From: Paenibacillus aceti
Lineage (GTDB): Bacteria > Bacillota > Bacilli > Paenibacillales > Paenibacillaceae
Direction of reading: 5' to 3'
Length of the DNA: 64,000 nucleotides
NCBI RefSeq assembly: GCF_003614185.1
Contig: NZ_KZ987724.1
Coordinates: 4,123,068 to 4,187,067, forward strand
The translations under genes and the position numbers were made by a program. The notes under the pieces were generated by a model, which did not search any database, was not told the DNA's origin, and was given only the letters and a program-made list of their open reading frames with translations. Below, in pieces: positions 19,014-27,913 of this stretch; positions within the stretch are counted from its first letter, which is position 1, and every line of letters begins with the position of its first letter.

Positions 19014-22000
19014 TTATGGCTTCATACTTATCCGTTTACGGCCTAACCATAGACCGAGAATGATCAGCCCAAGCCCCGCTAAATAGAACGGATAAGGACT
19101 GGCTTCTCCTGTTTTGGGAAGCGTGGGTACAGAAGCCTTCGATGACTTCGTCTGTGAGGTCTTACTCGGTGGTTCCGGCGTTTCTATGGCCGGTTGCTCT
19201 GGATTCGATGTCTGCGGGTCCGGCTCACCCCTCGGAATATCCTCATCCGGCACTTCTATCTCGCCAGGTGATGTTCCAGGATTGGACGGGGTTACCGGTT
19301 GCTCCGGACTATGATCCGTGGGATCAACCGAATGATCGGGATTCGATGGATAGCTCGGATAGCTCGGATTGCCCGGATTTTCTGGATAGGTTGGTGTAGA
19401 AGGCTCTACTGGCTTAACAGGCTCTTCCTTGCTGTTCGTCACGAGTACCTTTTTCATATTGTCCTCGCTCGTAATACTGGAGTCAATCGTTACGCTCCAC
19501 GTGGCCTGCTCGATCTTATATCCTTCTGGAGCGGCTAGCTCCTCCAGAATATATTCATCATACAGCAGCTTCGTAAACAGGATTTTGCCGTCTGCGTCCG
19601 TTGTCTTTACAACTGGCGTCCGTTTACCTGCTTTATCATAAAGCGCAAACTTCGCTCCTGCCAGTGGCTTCGTCTTATCAGCCTGATCAACCTTCGTTAC
19701 TTCGAGGCTTCCCGTTACGCCGCCTCCCGAACCTGAACCAGAGGAAGTACGAACAATAACCTCTTCCGTCGTTTCCCTCAGCTCAGTCTTCAGTTGATCT
19801 CCTTCAAGGGCCACTTTATTCTGTACTGTTTCCTTATCTTCAGCAGTAATGAAAGATTGATACTCCAAAATATAAGCCGTAGAGATATCGTCCGTGAACT
19901 TTAATTCAAACATCTCTTGATCCCCATCCAGCCTGGTGATGGTTAATGTATAGTCCTTGCCTTTGGTCAGTTCATCGGCCTTTTCTATCTCGCCGTCGGG
20001 ATGAACCTTGGCTGCATAGAGATGGAATGAATCCTCAATCAAGATTTGATTAGGGCTTGGATAATCGATGATCGTGGCGCCTGAAATATGCGACTGACCT
20101 TCATTGATACGAATCGACCAGTCGATTTTATGTCCATTCTGCACGCCGATCTTCTTCACGTATTCGCCGCCGTGCGGAACCGTCACACTACCGATCCAGG
20201 TGGCCGCCTTATCACTGCCGTTCCATAATTCAGCTGTATTATCAATATCCTTGACAATCAGTGAGCCCTGTAGCGATGTTCTGAACTCGATCCAATATGG
20301 AGATGAGATAGGACTAGTAAAATGAATAGACAATTGATTTCCGTTCGCTTCGGATGGTTCCGTCAACTCATATTGAGAAGCTGGTACTTCAGCGCCCTTC
20401 GCAACCCCATTTCGTTCCCCGGTCAGAGTCATCTCGAACACCTTAACCGAATTCGACACAAGCTTCTGCTCATGCTTCAGTACATCGGTAACGATCGCTT
20501 CAGCAAATGAGTTGAGATTGTAATTCATTTTGATGTTCCAGGTAATCTCTTTGCTGACAGGATCATAGCTCCCATCTTTGCCGCCGTTATTCTTCATGTA
20601 GTCGTCGGCGCCGAAGCTCGCATCCCGATCCTTCAGCTCTTGCTGCTTACCCTCCTCGATCCACGTCATGGAGGCTCGGTTCATGAAATCCAGATTTCGT
20701 TCCTTCAGCCAGTCGATGTTGAACTTCGTCTTATACCAGATCCTATACGTAGTATCAACAGTCGTGGAAAACTTGATCACAAAGCCACTGCGTACATCAT
20801 CATACTCGACCGTATAGTTAGACGTAGGAACGGTCTCTCCATCCGCCTCAATGATCACAGAATCCGGAATAAACTCAAGACCGCCCTGTGGGAACGTATC
20901 TGTAATGATTACATTCTCTAAACTGTGTTTGCTGCCATCTGGCTTTTTATCGCCATTGACTACGATGACCCATTCCGCCGTTTTTTGGGCAAAATCGACG
21001 GTCCAGACTCCTTTCACCAGACCACCGCTCTTCAAGATCGGGGTTGTTACTTCAACAAATGAATCCCCCGATTCAACCCTGTTCTTCACCTGTTGCCCAT
21101 CAGCAATCATCCGGTCGATCGGCTTCGTCTGGTATACGATGGTATATGGCGAATCAATATCCTGCTCAAATTGCAGCTTGAACCCATTCGTACCTGTCGC
21201 TGCAGCCGTGTATTCCTCCGATGAGACTAAATCCTTGGCCTCGGTCGAATTCCCCTTATATACCTTCAGTGAATCAGCAACCCATGTATGGATATCACTG
21301 AGCTGATCCGTAATTACCGCCTGGTCTCTGGGAATTTTCTGCTCGCTGAAGTTGTATTTCACCTTCCAGGTTATCATCCCGGTATCTGTATCCAAATCAT
21401 ACGATTTACTCAGAAATTCACCACGATCCACAGTTACCGTAGCGACCGACTGGACATCTCCTATTCCTTCCCCAGACAGTACAGCCGTGTTCTCGAAGCT
21501 CAGCTTCTCACCGGTAACCTTCGTCGAGAAGCGGATTTCATAAGCTCTGTTGATCGTTTCATCCTGAAATGCCAGCTCTAACCTGGCAGCATCGTCTGTA
21601 TTAACCGTATACTTGCCGGTATCGAGCTTGTCGCCAAGGACTGTCGATCCGTCGCCATTAACCTGCAAATAATAGACCTCTACAGAGTCCGCAATAAACT
21701 CCAGGCCTTCAGGCAATGTATCCGTGATAACGGCATGCTTGATTTTATCCAGTGACTTGTTGACCTGAATCGTCCAATCGATCTGATCCTTGCTAACCGC
21801 TATCCCTTGCTTATCAAGCAGCTTGCCACCCTGAGGCTTCAGATTCACGATAATGGTCTGTACCCCGCTTTTTAACGGAATGGCAATAATGACTTCTGTG
21901 CTTCCTGTAAGGACTTCCTTTGAAAATTCAGTGCGAATTTCCAGTCTGCCGCTTACATTGGAGTTGTTCTCCACATAATCATTGAAGGTCATAACCACTT

Positions 22001-22454
22001 TTCCGTTCCGATCGACGGTAAATCTGCCAACTTCGCCTTGACCGGCAACGAGTGGAGCGTCAATATCCGTAAAGATCTCAAACTGCGGCGGCAGCTCAAA
22101 AGTAAAGGTGTCCCCATTCTTATAACCGTGTCCGTTTGGAAGCTCCCATTCAAAGCTAAGGTTAACAGCTGCACCAATCTCCAGGCTACTGTCCGGATTA
22201 TAGACCGCATCAATCACCGTGCCGTTGACATCAGTTAACACTACTTTGGTTAAAATATTGTCTGTAATGGGAACTGACACGGTTGGGTCAGAAACATCCT
22301 CCGTCTCTGCATATACAGACTCCGTTACACTTACTGACTTCGTTACATTTTCTTGCTTACCAGTCGATGCATTGGCCGGCCAGTTGGCTACGCCAAACAA
22401 CGATTGAATCAGGAGCAACAGGACCACAATGATTCCAATTATTCTTGTCTTCAT
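19014..22454 (-). CDS. LPXTG-anchored, collagen-adhesin-like surface protein
   Basis: 1146 residues. The signal peptide ends near PANAS. The first domain (about 60-210) resembles the bacterial adhesion fold of Cna/Sdr proteins (NGDTFTFELPPQF). At least five repeats of about 130-150 residues follow, each with a pattern like ITWKVKYNF followed by VITDQLSD. These resemble collagen-binding or isopeptide-linked beta-sandwich modules. Near 960-1045 is one SpaA/Cna-B domain (SLEVTKVDQADKTKPLAGA to EELAAPEGYKIEQA). A Pro-rich wall-spanning stretch, LPKTG at 1112-1116, a hydrophobic helix and a positive tail complete a sortase substrate. The transglutaminase and tandem c-di-GMP riboswitches upstream suggest regulated surface attachment. 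Confidence 0.88.
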   Translation of the reverse strand: MKTRIIGIIVVLLLLIQSLFGVANWPANASTGKQENVTKSVSVTESVYAETEDVSDPTVSVPITDNILTKVVLTDVNGTVIDAVYNPDSSLEIGAAVNLSFEWELPNGHGYKNGDTFTFELPPQFEIFTDIDAPLVAGQGEVGRFTVDRNGKVVMTFNDYVENNSNVSGRLEIRTEFSKEVLTGSTEVIIAIPLKSGVQTIIVNLKPQGGKLLDKQGIAVSKDQIDWTIQVNKSLDKIKHAVITDTLPEGLEFIADSVEVYYLQVNGDGSTVLGDKLDTGKYTVNTDDAARLELAFQDETINRAYEIRFSTKVTGEKLSFENTAVLSGEGIGDVQSVATVTVDRGEFLSKSYDLDTDTGMITWKVKYNFSEQKIPRDQAVITDQLSDIHTWVADSLKVYKGNSTEAKDLVSSEEYTAAATGTNGFKLQFEQDIDSPYTIVYQTKPIDRMIADGQQVKNRVESGDSFVEVTTPILKSGGLVKGVWTVDFAQKTAEWVIVVNGDKKPDGSKHSLENVIITDTFPQGGLEFIPDSVIIEADGETVPTSNYTVEYDDVRSGFVIKFSTTVDTTYRIWYKTKFNIDWLKERNLDFMNRASMTWIEEGKQQELKDRDASFGADDYMKNNGGKDGSYDPVSKEITWNIKMNYNLNSFAEAIVTDVLKHEQKLVSNSVKVFEMTLTGERNGVAKGAEVPASQYELTEPSEANGNQLSIHFTSPISSPYWIEFRTSLQGSLIVKDIDNTAELWNGSDKAATWIGSVTVPHGGEYVKKIGVQNGHKIDWSIRINEGQSHISGATIIDYPSPNQILIEDSFHLYAAKVHPDGEIEKADELTKGKDYTLTITRLDGDQEMFELKFTDDISTAYILEYQSFITAEDKETVQNKVALEGDQLKTELRETTEEVIVRTSSGSGSGGGVTGSLEVTKVDQADKTKPLAGAKFALYDKAGKRTPVVKTTDADGKILFTKLLYDEYILEELAAPEGYKIEQATWSVTIDSSITSEDNMKKVLVTNSKEEPVKPVEPSTPTYPENPGNPSYPSYPSNPDHSVDPTDHSPEQPVTPSNPGTSPGEIEVPDEDIPRGEPDPQTSNPEQPAIETPEPPSKTSQTKSSKASVPTLPKTGEASPYPFYLAGLGLIILGLWLGRKRISMKP

Positions 22455-22698
22455 GAATCTCTCCCTTTAGTCTCTACATCACCCTCATAATGTTCGGTTC
22501 CGATCTTGCTAGTCGAGCGTGCGCAAATCGGGCCTCATATGTCACTGAATTGTATGCCGTCAAAAGAACTTCCCTGTCCATCACCTCCGCCATATTTTTT
22601 TGGCGCACGATTCATTATGTTTGTAGTTTCGTTCAGAACCAAATGGGCTTCTTGCATTATACCTGGGGAATCTTTACAATTTCTGAACAACACGAACA

Positions 22699-22729
22699 AG
22701 CCTTGGACCTTTCGTCCAAAGCTTGGGAG
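22699..22729 (-). terminator. Hairpin between transglutaminase and adhesin genes
   Basis: Arms CAAGCTTTGGAC and GTCCAAGGCTTG around a GAAAG loop on the minus strand, followed by a weakly U-rich TTCGTGTTGTT. It could be a leaky terminator allowing some read-through into the adhesin gene. The 288-bp gap may also hold an adhesin promoter, though I could not identify one. Confidence 0.55.
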
Positions 22730-22742
22730 AATTCTATTCGGA

Positions 22743-23549
22743 TTAGTAATATTTGGCTGCCGAATATTGAGAGGCATCCTTCATCATTTGAAATTCAGAC
22801 TTACTAGCTCTCCAGCCCGCATCGACGGTCGTATCCACGGTTACCCATTTGCCATTCAAGTAAACCTCATTCCAGGCGTGATATACATCGACGTATTGCG
22901 ACGTTCCCATCACAAGCTTAGTCGGTATGCCGATACTCCGCAGCATAGAAGCGAATAGAGAAGCATAGTCGTAGCAAATCCCTTTCTTCCCTGTCATCGT
23001 GCGATTAATATCAGGCAGATAGTCTGTCAGCTTGCTGGATGCAAGCGACTTGTCATATCGGATCGTTCCGATGATATATTCATAAATGGTCTGTACCCTC
23101 TCTTCATCCGATTGGGCAGACCGGGTTAACTTCTTCGCAAGCTGGATAGGCTTGTCCCCTTCGCTCCAATTGACGTTCTGTATAGAGTTCAGGAACACCT
23201 TGCTGTCATTCTCCAGTTGAAGCGGAACTACCGCTTTGTGACTAATCTGATATTTCGTACCGCTGACTTGTTCTAGCACGGTAACTGTATAATCCCCATT
23301 GCCCATTTGCAGTGGAAATACTTCCTGCGGCTTGCTAGCCGAAAGCACATAAGTATATTGGCTCTGATCCTTCGCGACAATAAGCTTCGTCTTGACACCA
23401 GCCTTCACATCATACCGGATGGCGATCATTCCACGGTCCAACTGCTCCAAGCCCAGCCAATCCGCAGATTGCGCGGCTTCTACACCCGGTACCGAAACCC
23501 AGCCCAATAACACAAAAAGTCCGACGATCATGATCAGTGTTCTGCGCAT
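22743..23549 (-). CDS. Secreted transglutaminase-like protein under c-di-GMP riboswitch control
   Basis: 268 residues with a signal peptide ending near VEAAQS. A beta-rich N-terminal part is followed by a transglutaminase-like cysteine-peptidase core: the Cys in GKKGICYDYASLFASMLRS near 195, the His in VYHAWNEVYLNGKWVTVD near 235, and the Asp in VDTTVD. All three catalytic residues are therefore present. Bacterial members act as transglutaminases, peptidases or acyltransferases on surface proteins. Two c-di-GMP-I aptamers lie in the leader, the second one directly against the ribosome site (GGGAG). The adhesin gene downstream could be a substrate (inference). Confidence 0.87.
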   Translation of the reverse strand: MRRTLIMIVGLFVLLGWVSVPGVEAAQSADWLGLEQLDRGMIAIRYDVKAGVKTKLIVAKDQSQYTYVLSASKPQEVFPLQMGNGDYTVTVLEQVSGTKYQISHKAVVPLQLENDSKVFLNSIQNVNWSEGDKPIQLAKKLTRSAQSDEERVQTIYEYIIGTIRYDKSLASSKLTDYLPDINRTMTGKKGICYDYASLFASMLRSIGIPTKLVMGTSQYVDVYHAWNEVYLNGKWVTVDTTVDAGWRASKSEFQMMKDASQYSAAKYY

Positions 23550-23562
23550 ACTATAAAACTCC

Positions 23563-23653
23563 CTTCGGTAGCCAGGCTGCCATTGACTTTACATCAAGAA
23601 GGCCCTGTAGCTTTGCGTCCTAGTCTTTCGACGAGTTTGCCGTTATCGTATTA
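23563..23653 (-). ncRNA. c-di-GMP-I (GEMM-I) riboswitch, promoter-distal copy
   Basis: Read on the minus strand, the conserved GEMM-I elements appear in order: ACGGCAAAC, the tetraloop hairpin CTCGTCGAAAGAC, GGACGCAAAGCTACAGGGCC, and the second stem ending GCCTGGCTACCGAA. The 3' edge (CCGAAGGGAG) runs straight into the Shine-Dalgarno of the transglutaminase gene. Ligand-dependent exposure or masking of the ribosome site is therefore the likely mechanism (inference). Confidence 0.9.
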
Positions 23654-23704
23654 GAGTTTCACGGAATATAATGGATGCTTGTCCATAAAAACAAAAAAAG
23701 CATA

Positions 23705-23796
23705 TCCATTCGGTAGCTGGCTGTCATTGACTTTCCGTCAAGAAGACCCTGTAGCTTTGCGTCCTTGCCTTTCGACAAGTTTGCCGTTATCGTGAG
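23705..23796 (-). ncRNA. c-di-GMP-I (GEMM-I) riboswitch, promoter-proximal copy
   Basis: Same element order as the distal copy: ACGGCAAAC, CTTGTCGAAAGGCAAG, GGACGCAAAGCTACAGGGTC and AGCCAGCTACCGAA. About 10 nt after it the transcript reads CTTTTTTTGTTTTT, a U-run suited to transcription termination. A GCATCCATT segment further on could pair with AATGGATATGC across that U-run. The two copies differ at many stem positions while keeping pairing, as expected of two functional aptamers. Confidence 0.9.
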
Positions 23797-23814
23797 TCGC
23801 TTTTTGTTGAGTCT

Positions 23815-23843
23815 ATCATATCAAACTAGTAAATTTCCATCAA
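23815..23843 (-). promoter_or_regulatory. Sigma-A-type promoter for the riboswitch leader
   Basis: Minus strand: TTGATG (23843-23838), a 17-bp spacer, then TATGAT (23820-23815). The predicted start near 23808 is about 12 nt before the first aptamer, giving a leader of about 260 nt. Confidence 0.7.
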
Positions 23844-23850
23844 GAGGAAA

Positions 23851-23879
23851 ATAACCCAGGCTATATGATAGAATAGCCC
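23851..23879 (-). terminator. Terminator of the PAS-MCP gene
   Basis: Arms GGCTAT and ATAGCC (23873-23878 and 23859-23864), then TGGGTTATTTTCC on the minus strand. It lies between the MCP stop and the riboswitch promoter. Confidence 0.6.
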
Positions 23880-23890
23880 GACGCAGAATC

Positions 23891-24802
23891 TCAAATATTC
23901 TCAGCAACGTTTCGCGCCTGCTCGTCTAGCTTCTGAGCGAAAGTAACAATGCTGTTGAAGTCTTCCATAGTGACACGTATTTGCTTTTGGCTCTCTAAGA
24001 TCGAAGACTCAGCGCGATTGATTCCTTTTGAAATCTCAGATATTTCCTTCGTAATTCCTCCAATGGTTCCCTGAACCTTGATGATGGATTCAGACACTTC
24101 ACCGGATAGCTTGCGCACCTCCTTGGCTACTACGTCAAACCCTCTGCCATACGGACCCGCATGAGCGGCCTCAATCGCTGCATTTAAAGAAAGAAGATTG
24201 GTCTGAGATGCAATATTACGGATGGTTTCCACAATCCCCTGAATCAATTTGGCCTGCTCCTGTAGCCCCTTAAGTGTAAGAATGTTATCCTCTGAAATCT
24301 CTGCAATCCGATCCACGCCGAACAGAAGTTCCCGACTCCGATTAATTCCCACTTCTGCTTGCTGACTCAGAACTTGGGAGGTAGACTCCAATTCCTTAAC
24401 CACGGTAGCTAGGCTGAACTGACGTTCGGAAATGTCCGTTGCTATTTTTAATATGCCAATGATCTCAGAGTCCAGATCATCATATACCGGCATATAGGTT
24501 GCCTCTAACCACACTATTTCACCACGAGCATTTCTCCGCTCAACCTTATCCTGGAAGCTCTGCCCGGACAGTAGCTCACTCCAGAACTGCTCATAGTCTG
24601 GTGAACTTGCAAAGGAGTCAAAACATAAGTCCCGATGCTGCATTTTTAATATATCCTCAATGGAGTATCCCATCGCACTGGCGAATACCTCGTTAACATA
24701 GGTTACTTTTCGATCGATGCCGAAACGGATCATGGCAAGATTCCGTTCCATCGCCTTGACGATCAATTCGTTCGTTATCTGCTGTTTATTCATAGTTAGC
24801 AT
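23891..24802 (-). CDS. Soluble PAS-domain methyl-accepting chemotaxis-type signal protein
   Basis: 303 residues with no membrane segment. Residues about 20-130 form a PAS domain (VTYVNEVFASAMGYSIEDIL, then IIGILKIATDISER); a bound cofactor is possible. The rest is a short MCP signalling coiled coil with the hairpin-tip core ASQTNLLSLNAAIEAAHAG near 205, which contacts CheA/CheW. It is shorter than usual and has no obvious methylation arm on the N-terminal side. Start ATG 24802 has GGAGG 9 nt upstream. It precedes the c-di-GMP-controlled surface genes on the same strand but has its own terminator. Confidence 0.9.
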   Translation of the reverse strand: MLTMNKQQITNELIVKAMERNLAMIRFGIDRKVTYVNEVFASAMGYSIEDILKMQHRDLCFDSFASSPDYEQFWSELLSGQSFQDKVERRNARGEIVWLEATYMPVYDDLDSEIIGILKIATDISERQFSLATVVKELESTSQVLSQQAEVGINRSRELLFGVDRIAEISEDNILTLKGLQEQAKLIQGIVETIRNIASQTNLLSLNAAIEAAHAGPYGRGFDVVAKEVRKLSGEVSESIIKVQGTIGGITKEISEISKGINRAESSILESQKQIRVTMEDFNSIVTFAQKLDEQARNVAENI

Positions 24803-24946
24803 TCTTAGTTACCTCCACTTTTTACGTCTGCCTCCACTTGTTAAATAGAGCAACTTGCTTATACCTCAAAATTATCAGTTTACCAGCTATAACTTTACAA
24901 TATCTATACATACTGCTGAGCTATTTCTAGCGATTGAGTAATAGCA

Positions 24947-24975
24947 AATTTTAAGGGCACCCGTGGGGGTGCCCT
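24947..24975 (-). terminator. Terminator of the alpha/beta hydrolase gene
   Basis: Perfect 9-bp arms AGGGCACCC (24954-24962) and GGGTGCCCT (24967-24975), followed by TTAAAATTT on the minus strand. Confidence 0.7.
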
Positions 24976-25007
24976 ATAAGATCAGTTCTATAGTTACATT
25001 TATCTTA

Positions 25008-25898
25008 TCAGTCCCGGCCCGCCTCGTAAAGCTTCTGCGCCACCATCGCTGGCCTTGTCCGCGAATCTGTCATGTGGTCTCCATCACCGACGATCAGCCG
25101 GAACTGACCTAGCCGTGTGGACATATGCGGATTCCAGCCGAATCCTTCTCCCTGTGGCAGTACGTTATCCTGATAAAAATAAACATAGCTTTTCGGTGTT
25201 GGCAATACGTAGAACGCTTTAAGATCCAGTTTCTCAAACAGTGGCTTAGCCGGTTCAGGAACAACGCCTGCATAAATCTGCCGGGCTACATCCAGGTTAG
25301 CCGTATTGACAAACAGATCCCGGAATAACGGAAATGGAAGCATGATTGTATCGTCCTTCGAACTAGCTCTGAGTTGCTCGAATCCTTGCCTTGTCTGAGG
25401 CGGTACCTCGTCGGAAACAGATTCACCGTCCTTCAATACGAAGGCATCCCAAAAGATCAGGCGCTTAATGCGATCGGGTACCTGTTCTGCTACCTTTTGA
25501 ATTACTGTTCCGCCAAAGCTATGCCCGACCAGAATGATATCGTGGAGATTCAACCTCGTTATAAAATCGACTACAGACTGCGTAATCATCGCATGCGTCA
25601 CATTTCTGTTAGGATCTTCTCCATGACCCGCATATTCCGGGGTATAGACGGTATGCCCATTCCTGCGCAACGCCGCCGCTATGCCATCCCAGAAATGAGC
25701 GTCGGCCCAAGAGCCATGCACAAGTACGAAGGTAAGCCTCTGTTGCGCATGGGGCGGATTGCTATTCTCGGCTCCCAAGGCATCTTGCCGCCAGAACCAT
25801 CTTCCTTCCTTAAGGGAGTAATATCCGCAAGGCATATGAGGCAAAAATCGATAATCAACATAGGGAAACTGATGGATTCCCAGGCAATAAGGATACAT
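25008..25898 (-). CDS. Alpha/beta hydrolase
   Basis: 296 residues from ATG 25898, with AGAGGA 9 nt upstream. The core starts near residue 55 with FVLVHGSWADAHFWDGIA (oxyanion HG). The nucleophile elbow GHSFGG is near 130 and a late GDGDHMTDSR supplies the catalytic His. The first 55 residues are unusual: an aromatic- and Cys-rich stretch resembling coat-associated or YCL-type motifs rather than a signal peptide. The substrate is unknown. It resembles the salicylate-esterase/hydroxynitrile-lyase-like branch, but that is a weak guide. Confidence 0.85.
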   Translation of the reverse strand: MYPYCLGIHQFPYVDYRFLPHMPCGYYSLKEGRWFWRQDALGAENSNPPHAQQRLTFVLVHGSWADAHFWDGIAAALRRNGHTVYTPEYAGHGEDPNRNVTHAMITQSVVDFITRLNLHDIILVGHSFGGTVIQKVAEQVPDRIKRLIFWDAFVLKDGESVSDEVPPQTRQGFEQLRASSKDDTIMLPFPLFRDLFVNTANLDVARQIYAGVVPEPAKPLFEKLDLKAFYVLPTPKSYVYFYQDNVLPQGEGFGWNPHMSTRLGQFRLIVGDGDHMTDSRTRPAMVAQKLYEAGRD

Positions 25899-26106
25899 AC
25901 TGAAACATCCTCTCAAATCAGCATATATCAGCTTATGCCCAATGGGTTGGAGGGGTTCGTATACAACTCAAGGTATGATTGGAAATCATATCGGATAGGA
26001 TAAGGACATAGATTAGTTATAGTTTACCTTGTAGTTTCATTGTACTTCAACTTGCAGTTTGCTAAGATGGGAGGTGAGAGACATTATAAACGAGAGGGTG
26101 AGTTTA

Positions 26107-26733
26107 GTGACAACCGTAGAAGCCCGGGATCAAACAAGAGAGTTGATTAAAGCCATCACGGAAAAGGAAGACAATGAAACTCTTACATTAAACGCCCGTT
26201 CTTTAAAGAGCTTGGTTGAGCTGATGCGTGATTATGCCATCATTACACATGCCAGTGATCCTGAGTCAGAGGTTACTGCTGCCGTTGAAAGTCTGATTGA
26301 CTATGTGGATTTAAATGCGCGTTCGGCTGCTGAATCAACAATGTATGATAGCTATAAAACAACCTATCTGGCTGAAGTTTTCAATGTTTCAGTGACTGCT
26401 ATTAATAATTGGATTGATGAAGGCCGATTTATTAACTATCAGCGCGAGCCGCATAAACATGCGCGAATTCCACATTTCACTCCATTTCAACATCGCGATA
26501 GGCGTATTGAGCCACTTGGACTGATCGTCGAACGTTACAGACGCCAAGAGAACAAATCATTTGCCGATGATGATGAAAGGGATATGCTAGTCGGCCAAAT
26601 TGAATTGCTTAAACAAAAGTATGGTGGGAAGGATTTCAACGATGCATTTGATTGTGAAAACCTCACAAATGAACAGGAAAGCGACCGTTCCCGTTGGCGA
26701 TTTTACATGGCGAGGCTTGAGGAGCTTTCATGA
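26107..26733 (+). CDS. HTH-containing, antitoxin-like protein of a two-gene module
   Basis: 208 residues from GTG 26107, with GAGGG 8 nt upstream. The start is uncertain; GTG 26098 is possible. A helix-turn-helix is visible near residues 80-115 (TYLAEVFNVSVTAINNWIDE). The rest is charged and helical, with no membrane segment. Its stop overlaps the ATG of the next gene (ATGA, 26730). A DNA-binding protein coupled to a small TumE-like partner is the usual layout of a toxin-antitoxin operon. I did not recognise the exact antitoxin family. Confidence 0.62.
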   Translation: MTTVEARDQTRELIKAITEKEDNETLTLNARSLKSLVELMRDYAIITHASDPESEVTAAVESLIDYVDLNARSAAESTMYDSYKTTYLAEVFNVSVTAINNWIDEGRFINYQREPHKHARIPHFTPFQHRDRRIEPLGLIVERYRRQENKSFADDDERDMLVGQIELLKQKYGGKDFNDAFDCENLTNEQESDRSRWRFYMARLEELS

Positions 26734-27218
26734 GTCGATATAGTGAATACGTCGAAAACCACGTACCTAAGCCTCCCATTGTCCCCACCGATTGGGAATA
26801 CGTACGTAACGAATTTGATGATATTATTGATAGCGATATTATTTCTGGTAACAAAGAGGGGCGTGATTGTTATCCACAAGTTCGAAAGACGATTCGGGTC
26901 AAACATAAAGGTGGAACCCTGCACGCCTCTGAATACATACAAGATCGTAGAAACATTGCACCTCATGTGATTCAATTTGAATATGATTGGCAATACGACC
27001 CGGGCAACCCCGAGGCAATTTGGAAGTTTCATTACGATACATTACATCCCGAGCAATATTGGCCGGCCACAAGGCACTTCCATCAACATGATCAACCAAA
27101 CCCGCTTAAAACAAATCACGGAAGAACTTCCAACTTTGCCGCCCGCAATGTTTGTGCTGTACTGGAAACAATCCGCTGTTACATGCAGAAGCAGCCGAAG
27201 TTAAGACGACAAAGTTAA
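26730..27218 (+). pseudogene. TumE/DUF6516-like toxin gene, frameshifted and truncated
   Basis: The first about 125 residues look like the TumE-like family: KTIRVKHKGGTLHASEYI, then VIQFEYDWQYD, KFHYDTLHP and the histidine-rich HFHQHD. After LK near 27108 the frame leaves the expected sequence. Removing one A from the AAAA at about 27109-27112 restores a plausible continuation, QITEELPTLPPAMFVLYW. Homology then stops near 27165, where a reverse-strand amino-acid permease fragment begins. The gene is therefore damaged by a one-base insertion and a rearrangement. A sequencing error at the homopolymer is possible. Confidence 0.58.
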
Positions 27219-27862
27219 TAATTCCGGCGGCGATTGGAATCCCAACCAGACTAAATGTCTTTACGAAAGGACTTTCTGCCGGACTTAGTTCCGTCCAGGG
27301 GTTAATACATAATAGGGCAATAATTGCACCCACATATAAGAACAGTATCCTTAGAGGGATTTTATTGATCGCCGATGGGATATTCTTCTCTGGATTGGAC
27401 GTTTCCGCTGCCGATACGCCCACGAGTTCCACGCCGACAAACGCAAACACAACCATTTGGAATGAAAGCAAGAAACCTGTCATCCCGTTTGGAAATATTC
27501 CTCCATGTGACCAGATATTTTGAACCGAAACCTTTCCTGCATCTGTTTTGAAACCGATGACTACTAGAATAACCCCAATAGCAATTAATGCGAGTATCGT
27601 AACTACCTTAATTATGGCGAACCAAAATTCCAACTCCCCAAAACTTTTCACAGTTAACAGATTGAGCCCTAGTAAAATGATCAAGCAGATGATTTCAGGC
27701 ACCCACTGCGGGATATCAAACCAGTATTGAACATAGATTCCGACCGCAATAATGTCAGCCATCGCTGTCATTATCCAGCAGAACCAGTAGGTCCATCCGG
27801 TGACATACGCCGCGCGAGGCCCAAGATAATCTTCAGCTATATCTGTAAACGTTTGGTACCTC
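27165..27862 (-). pseudogene. Amino-acid permease fragment (APC superfamily, AnsP/CycA-like)
   Basis: About 230 residues of a family that normally has 450 or more. Recognisable blocks are FTDIAEDYLGPRAAYVTGWT, YWFCWIMTAMADI, VELVGVSAAETSNPEKNIPS and a final SACNSGLF. About 95 residues are missing before the first block, where a neighbouring gene's terminator abuts. Everything after SACNSGLF is missing, where the toxin-like gene abuts. In-frame extensions at both ends are unrelated to the family. No ribosome site is present. This is a central relic left by deletions on both sides. Confidence 0.85.
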
Positions 27863-27869
27863 CGATCAT

Positions 27870-27903
27870 AAAAGGCCCCCTTAAGCATTCCAAGGGGGCT
27901 TTT
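27870..27903 (-). terminator. Terminator of the Sm-like/Gly-rich protein gene
   Basis: Minus strand: AAAAGCCCCCTTGG then CTTAAGGGGGCCTTTT, with arms of about 8-10 bp and a short U-run. It lies 11 bp after the stop at 27914. Confidence 0.78.
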
Positions 27904-27913
27904 CCTCTTGCGA

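Noticed and set aside
20851-21306. Plus-strand open frames opposite the adhesin gene
   Set aside because: They are shadows of the repetitive beta-sandwich modules.
27863-27888. Start of the permease frame at 27888
   Set aside because: The first residues are encoded by the neighbouring gene's terminator hairpin and do not match the family.
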